Shown here one piece after another: positions 14,487 to 17,654 of a DNA stretch of 17,654 nt (positions within the stretch are counted from its first letter, which is position 1; each line of letters starts with the position of its first letter). The notes beneath the pieces are model-generated. The model had not been told where the DNA came from, ran no database searches, and saw only the letters and a list, made by a program, of their open reading frames with translations. Origin of the DNA: Desulfatitalea sp. UBA4791 (lineage in GTDB: Bacteria > Desulfobacterota > Desulfobacteria > Desulfobacterales > Desulfosarcinaceae); assembly GCA_002402905.1 (NCBI GenBank), contig DHGT01000077.1, forward strand, positions 1 to 17,654. The letters run 5' to 3'. A program made the translations under genes and the position numbers.

Positions 14487-14837
14487 ATGAATGCACCGAC
14501 ACAAAACCCGCCCGACATTCCGGACAAGCTTTTTTTTCGCATCGGTGAAGTGAGCCGCATTGCCCAGGTCCCGCCGAGCGTGCTGCGATTCTGGGAAAAT
14601 GAGTTTCCACGCATCAAACCGCAGCGTACCGATGCCGGGCAAAGGCTCTACCGCCGCAGCGACGTCGAATTGATCCTATCGATCAAACACTTGCTTTACG
14701 AGCGCAAGTTTACGATCAAAGGCGCCCGCCAGCATCTCAAAAAAGGCCGTACCGATGCCGCCGTGGCCCCCGATCAGGACACCGTCATCAAAGAGCTATA
14801 CGCTGAATTGAAAGCGATCAGGGACATGCTTGGATAG
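14487..14837 (+). CDS. Small MerR-family transcriptional regulator
   Basis: This 116-residue protein has a MerR-type winged helix at residues about 16-80 (FFRIGEVSRIAQVPPSVLRF, WENEF, then RLYRRSDVELILSIKHLL and TIKGARQHL). The C-terminal part is short, with no cysteine-based metal site and no ligand-binding domain, so the inducer is unknown. The gene follows pheT by 105 bases. Its AAGGAG site lies inside a hairpin (CGCTCC 14461-14466 with GGAGCG 14478-14483), which could limit translation. A MerR-type gene at this position is seen in other Desulfobacterota (general knowledge); E. coli has ihfA there instead. Its targets cannot be told from the window. Confidence 0.9.
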   Translation: MNAPTQNPPDIPDKLFFRIGEVSRIAQVPPSVLRFWENEFPRIKPQRTDAGQRLYRRSDVELILSIKHLLYERKFTIKGARQHLKKGRTDAAVAPDQDTVIKELYAELKAIRDMLG

Positions 14838-14862
14838 AATGTTGACGGTCCGATGAAACCGG

Positions 14863-14891
14863 TTGACATCATTGAAAGGCTGTCCTATATA
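14863..14891 (+). promoter_or_regulatory. Strong promoter of the tRNA-Gly/rimP transcript
   Basis: TTGACA (14863-14868) matches the -35 consensus exactly. After 17 bases comes TATATA (14886-14891), close to the -10 consensus. Transcription would start just before the mature tRNA 5' end, leaving a very short precursor leader. Confidence 0.8.
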
Positions 14892-14903
14892 GGGCTTCTG
14901 CGA

Positions 14904-14979
14904 GCGGGCATAGCTCAGTTGGTAGAGTACAAGCTTCCCAAGCTTGGTGTCGCGAGTTCGAATCTCGTTGCCCGCTCCA
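14904..14979 (+). tRNA. tRNA-Gly (anticodon CCC)
   Basis: A full cloverleaf can be drawn: acceptor GCGGGCA/TGCCCGC, D arm GCTC-AGTTGGTA-GAGT, anticodon arm CAAGC-TTCCCAA-GCTTG with CCC at positions 34-36, variable loop GTGTC, and T arm GCGAG-TTCGAAT-CTCGT. The discriminator is T, as expected for glycine, and CCA is encoded (14977-14979). It reads GGG glycine codons. It lies 188 bases before rimP, with a structured leader and a terminator between. Confidence 0.97.
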
Positions 14980-14982
14980 CCC

Positions 14983-15120
14983 AAAAGTCCGGTATGTCAT
15001 CTGAACCGAACTTGGTAAAGTAGAGGCAAAGTAGGTGCGGCTTTGAACGTGTGATTCAGATGATCGGTTCCAAATAGCGGATACGCGCATCCTTCTTGGG
15101 AAGGATCTACTTTACAGGGG
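14983..15120 (+). promoter_or_regulatory. Structured leader/possible small RNA between tRNA-Gly and rimP
   Basis: Several perfect complementary pairs lie here: TCATCTGA (14997-15004) with TCAGATGA (15056-15063), GAACCGA (15003-15009) with TCGGTTC (15064-15070), GTAAAGTAG (15015-15023) with CTACTTTAC (15107-15115), and ATCCTT (15089-15094) with AAGGAT (15101-15106). The first three cannot all form as nested stems, which suggests alternative or pseudoknotted folds. AAGTCCG (14985-14991) could pair with the 5' arm of the terminator that follows. No ORF is convincing here. Confidence 0.5.
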
Positions 15121-15149
15121 AACGGGCTTCAAGCCCGTTTTTGTTTTTT
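15121..15149 (+). terminator. Intrinsic terminator/attenuator before rimP
   Basis: ACGGGC and GCCCGT form a stem, extended by neighbouring A/T pairs, with a TTCAA loop. TTTTTGTTTTTT follows. It lies immediately before the rimP ribosome-binding site (CCAGGAGGG), so it may end the tRNA transcript or attenuate entry into rimP-nusA-infB. Confidence 0.85.
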
Positions 15150-15167
15150 CGCCAGGAGGGCAGGCAG

Positions 15168-15662
15168 ATGGTGACCGGTAACGACGATAGTGCGCTTTCC
15201 GTGGTCGGAATCACGGGTAATCCGATCGTCGGTCGGGTCTGGCAGGTGGCCGAACCACTGTGTCAAAGCGAGGGCGTAGAGCTGGTGCACGTGGAGTACC
15301 AACGCGAACCGGGTGGCCGCACGCTGCGTCTCTACCTGGACAAGCCCGGTGGTATCACCCTCGACGATTGTGCCCGCATCAGTCGTCAGTTGGGGGATCT
15401 GCTGGACGTTGCCCTGGACGTGGAGGAACCGTATCACATGGAGGTCTCCTCTCCGGGGATATCGCGCCCCTTGGGCCGGTTAAGCGACTTTGAACGGTAT
15501 CGCGGACACCGGGTGAAAATTAAAATTGCAAGGGCTTTGAACGGTCAAAAAAATTTCACCGGAACATTGGAAGGTATTGATGGAACGATGGTTCGCCTTA
15601 AAAGCAACGATCAGACCAGGAACATCGTTTTTGCAGATATCGTCAAGGCGCATCTTTTATAA
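15168..15662 (+). CDS. rimP: Ribosome maturation factor RimP
   Basis: This 164-residue protein binds pre-30S particles and helps their maturation. Family hallmarks are GVELVHVEYQREPGGRTLRL, YLDKPGGITLDDCARISRQL, then YHMEVSSPGISRPL (the strongest RimP signature) and FTGTLEGIDGTMVRL in the C-terminal SH3-like domain. The ATG at 15168 has AGGAGGG about 8 bases upstream; an in-frame upstream TTG at 15096 would read through the terminator hairpin and is rejected. It is followed by nusA after 17 bases. Confidence 0.96.
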   Translation: MVTGNDDSALSVVGITGNPIVGRVWQVAEPLCQSEGVELVHVEYQREPGGRTLRLYLDKPGGITLDDCARISRQLGDLLDVALDVEEPYHMEVSSPGISRPLGRLSDFERYRGHRVKIKIARALNGQKNFTGTLEGIDGTMVRLKSNDQTRNIVFADIVKAHLL

Positions 15663-15679
15663 CACAATGGAGAAAACGC

Positions 15680-17110
15680 ATGTTGATAGCAGACATTAAA
15701 CGCGTTGTCGAACAAGTGAGCCGCGACAAAGGCATCGACCGCCAGATCCTGATCCAGGCGTTGGAGGAGGCTCTGCGCTCCGCGGCCAAAAAAAAATATG
15801 GCGCTAAAATCGATATTGAAGCCAACTACAACGAAGAAACCGGTGAAATCGAAGTTTTTCAGTTCAAAGAGGTCGTGGAGAAGATCGATGAGCCGGACTT
15901 GCAACTGACCCTCGAAGAGGGACGTCGCCTCGATCCCGATTGTGAAGTTGGCGACAGCCTGGGCACCAAAATGGATGCCAGCACATTCGGCCGCATCGCC
16001 GCCCAATCGGCGAAGCAGGTGATCATCCAAAAACTCAAGGACGCCGAACGCGACGCCGTCTATTCCAGCTTCATCGATCGTAAGGGCGAAATCATCAACG
16101 GTATCGTTCAGCGCTTTGATCGCGGTGACATCATCGTTAACCTGGGGGCCACCGAAGCGGTCGTGCCGGTGCGCGAACAAGTGCCTCGCGAGAGCTACCG
16201 CAGGGGCGACCGGATTCGGGCCCTGATTTTGGATGTGCTTTATGAAACCCGGGGGCCCCAGATCGTGTTGACCCGGACCCATCCGGAATTTCTGGTGATG
16301 CTGTTCAAGACCGAGGTGCCGGAAATCGCCGAAGGCATCGTCGATATCAAAGGGGCCGCCCGGGAGCCGGGCAGCCGCGCTAAAATCGCCGTGTCGTCGC
16401 AGGATTCGGATATCGATCCGGTCGGCGCCTGTGTGGGCATGAAGGGCAGCCGGGTTCAAAACGTCGTCCAGGAACTGCGGGGTGAAAAGATCGATATCAT
16501 CCCATGGCATGTCGATGCGGCCAAGTTTGTATGCAATGCCCTGGCACCGGCCGAAATCTCCAGGGTGATCATCGACGAGGAAAATCGCTCCATGGAAGTG
16601 ATCGTACCCGACGAATTTCTTTCGGTGGCGATCGGCAAAAGAGGTCAAAACGTGCGCCTGGCCTCCAAATTGACCGGTTGGCATCTGGACGTCAACAGTG
16701 AAACCCAATACAACCAAGCCATGCAGAGTGGTTACGATTCCCTCGTTCAGGTGGACGGTATCGGGGTGAGCATGGCCGATGCGCTGTTTGAAAAAGGATA
16801 TTACTCCGCCGAGGAGTTGGCTGCGGCCGATATCGACGATCTGGTGCAGATTCGCGGCATCGGTGAGGAAAAGGCCAGACAACTGATCGCCAATGCCCAG
16901 GAGGCGCTCAAAAAGGCCAAAAAGGTCAAGGCCCAGGCCGCCGCCGACGCGTCCCAAACGCCCGCGGCATCGGAATCGGAATCGGGCAGCGATGATGCGG
17001 AAACACAGGCAGATACCGAACCGTCGGCCGATGAGGCCGATCCACCTGATGCGGCACCGGAATCCGCGCAGGGGGATACGGATGAAACTGAAGTGCCGCC
17101 CCAAAATTAG
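15680..17110 (+). CDS. nusA: Transcription termination/antitermination factor NusA
   Basis: This 476-residue protein binds RNA polymerase and nascent RNA to modulate pausing, termination and antitermination. An N-terminal polymerase-binding domain (1-130) is followed by an S1 domain (about 135-200, GIVQRFDRGDIIVNLG). KH1 (about 230-290, GACVGMKGSRVQNV) and KH2 (about 303-345, AIGKRGQNVRLASKL) come next. A helix-hairpin-helix pair lies at about 355-410 (VDGIGVSMADALF, IRGIGEEKARQL). The last 65 residues are an acidic Ala/Pro/Glu/Asp-rich tail without known fold. rimP lies 17 bases upstream and infB 62 bases downstream, the conserved operon. NusA is known to autoregulate its operon in E. coli, which makes the terminator before rimP relevant. 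Confidence 0.97.
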   Translation: MLIADIKRVVEQVSRDKGIDRQILIQALEEALRSAAKKKYGAKIDIEANYNEETGEIEVFQFKEVVEKIDEPDLQLTLEEGRRLDPDCEVGDSLGTKMDASTFGRIAAQSAKQVIIQKLKDAERDAVYSSFIDRKGEIINGIVQRFDRGDIIVNLGATEAVVPVREQVPRESYRRGDRIRALILDVLYETRGPQIVLTRTHPEFLVMLFKTEVPEIAEGIVDIKGAAREPGSRAKIAVSSQDSDIDPVGACVGMKGSRVQNVVQELRGEKIDIIPWHVDAAKFVCNALAPAEISRVIIDEENRSMEVIVPDEFLSVAIGKRGQNVRLASKLTGWHLDVNSETQYNQAMQSGYDSLVQVDGIGVSMADALFEKGYYSAEELAAADIDDLVQIRGIGEEKARQLIANAQEALKKAKKVKAQAAADASQTPAASESESGSDDAETQADTEPSADEADPPDAAPESAQGDTDETEVPPQN

Positions 17111-17172
17111 CCGCAAGTAGAACTGAAGGCTGTGCCGAGCGACGGCAAGGACAATCAAGTTAAGGGGGATGG

Positions 17173-17654
17173 ATGATACAAACCAAGAAAAGAGTTTACG
17201 AGCTGGCACGCGAGCTCAATATGACCAATAAGGATCTGCTTGATACGATCAGCCCGCTCGATCTTGGCCTCAACTCCCACATGAGCGCAATCGATGAAGA
17301 GATAGAGGAAAAGATCCGACATTTCATCCAAGGCGGCCCCGCACCCGAACTTGAAGAAAAGCGCGTCAAGCCCACGGTGATTCGCAGACGCCGCAAAGTC
17401 GTCGCCGAAACGGCCGAGGACACGGCGTCGGCAGAGGCGGAAGAAGCGGTCGAAGCGCCTGTGGAAGAGACGCCCGAGCCCGAGCCGGTCGCCGAAGAAC
17501 CCGCGGAGCCGGTGGAAGCGGTCACCGAAGCGCCTGAAAAGGTCGAGCCCGTTACCGAAGAGGTCGCGGAAGCGCCTGCGGCACCGGCAGAAGCGCAAGC
17601 CCCGGCCGAAGCGGCCGAGGTGCCGGAAGTAGAAACCGAAACGGTGGCGGCCGA
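17173..17654 (+). CDS. infB: Translation initiation factor IF-2 (partial, N-terminal part only)
   Basis: The frame starts at ATG 17173 after an AAGGGGG site and is open to the window end (160 codons visible). Residues 1-52 form the IF2 N-terminal domain (KKRVYELARELNMTNKDLLD, LGLNSHMSAIDEEIEEKI). A basic RRRRKV stretch near residue 75 leads into a low-complexity Ala/Pro/Glu/Val linker, usual for the long IF2 form. The GTPase domains lie outside the window. IF2 places initiator tRNA on the 30S subunit. Identity is supported by the N-domain and by the rimP-nusA-infB order. Confidence 0.95.
   Translation, partial: MIQTKKRVYELARELNMTNKDLLDTISPLDLGLNSHMSAIDEEIEEKIRHFIQGGPAPELEEKRVKPTVIRRRRKVVAETAEDTASAEAEEAVEAPVEETPEPEPVAEEPAEPVEAVTEAPEKVEPVTEEVAEAPAAPAEAQAPAEAAEVPEVETETVAA

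Noticed and set aside
12036..14642. 868-codon open frame antisense to pheT
   Set aside because: pheT on the plus strand has complete family motifs over its whole length; the antisense frame has no recognisable motif and arises from GC-rich codon bias.
15096..15167. TTG-initiated extension of rimP
   Set aside because: It would translate the terminator hairpin and T-run; the ATG at 15168 has a strong ribosome site and fits RimP length.

Overview
The window looks like part of the chromosome of a Gram-negative, GC-rich anaerobe, most likely a sulfate-reducing member of the Desulfobacterota (Desulfobacterales-like). That placement is an inference from the TonB-dependent outer-membrane receptor, the CxxxC-type membrane ferredoxin, the paired YkgJ-type cysteine-cluster proteins, and the order infC-rpmI-rplT-pheS-pheT-merR followed by rimP-nusA-infB. 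No marker in the window fixes the species.

Left part (1-4352, minus strand): a cobalamin-controlled operon. A probable promoter near 4350 reads leftwards into two complete cobalamin riboswitches in series (about 4307-4142 and 3869-3679). Each has its own B12 box and its own downstream intrinsic terminator. They precede a BtuB-like TonB-dependent receptor, an unrecognised eight-cysteine secreted or membrane-anchored protein, and a polytopic 4Fe-4S membrane protein that runs off the window. The last two overlap by 4 bases (ATGA). The roughly 170-base gap between the upstream terminator and the second riboswitch holds a perfect Shine-Dalgarno sequence with no gene behind it.

Middle part (4543-9330): accessory genes. 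These are an SDR-family protein lacking the usual catalytic lysine and a 143-bp palindromic MITE-like element with a candidate 4-bp target duplication. A leftward cluster follows, in transcription order dGTPase-like protein then two overlapping YkgJ-type proteins. A rightward pair then encodes a stand-alone HsdR-N-like domain, with its nuclease residues apparently lost, and a cytidine/adenosine deaminase-fold protein resembling TadA.

Right part (9331-17654, plus strand): translation and transcription core genes. infC appears to start with the rare codon ATA behind a strong Shine-Dalgarno. A strong hairpin plus T-run separates infC from rpmI-rplT, and tandem hairpins separate rplT from pheS-pheT. 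A small MerR-type regulator follows. A tRNA-Gly(CCC) with a near-consensus promoter then leads, through a structured leader ending in an intrinsic terminator, into rimP-nusA-infB (infB is cut by the window end). This is analogous to the metY-rimP-nusA-infB arrangement of E. coli but with a different tRNA.

The most noteworthy items are the tandem riboswitches with their unusual operon, the tRNA-Gly/rimP leader, the ATA start of infC, the MITE-like element and the degenerate HsdR-N domain protein.
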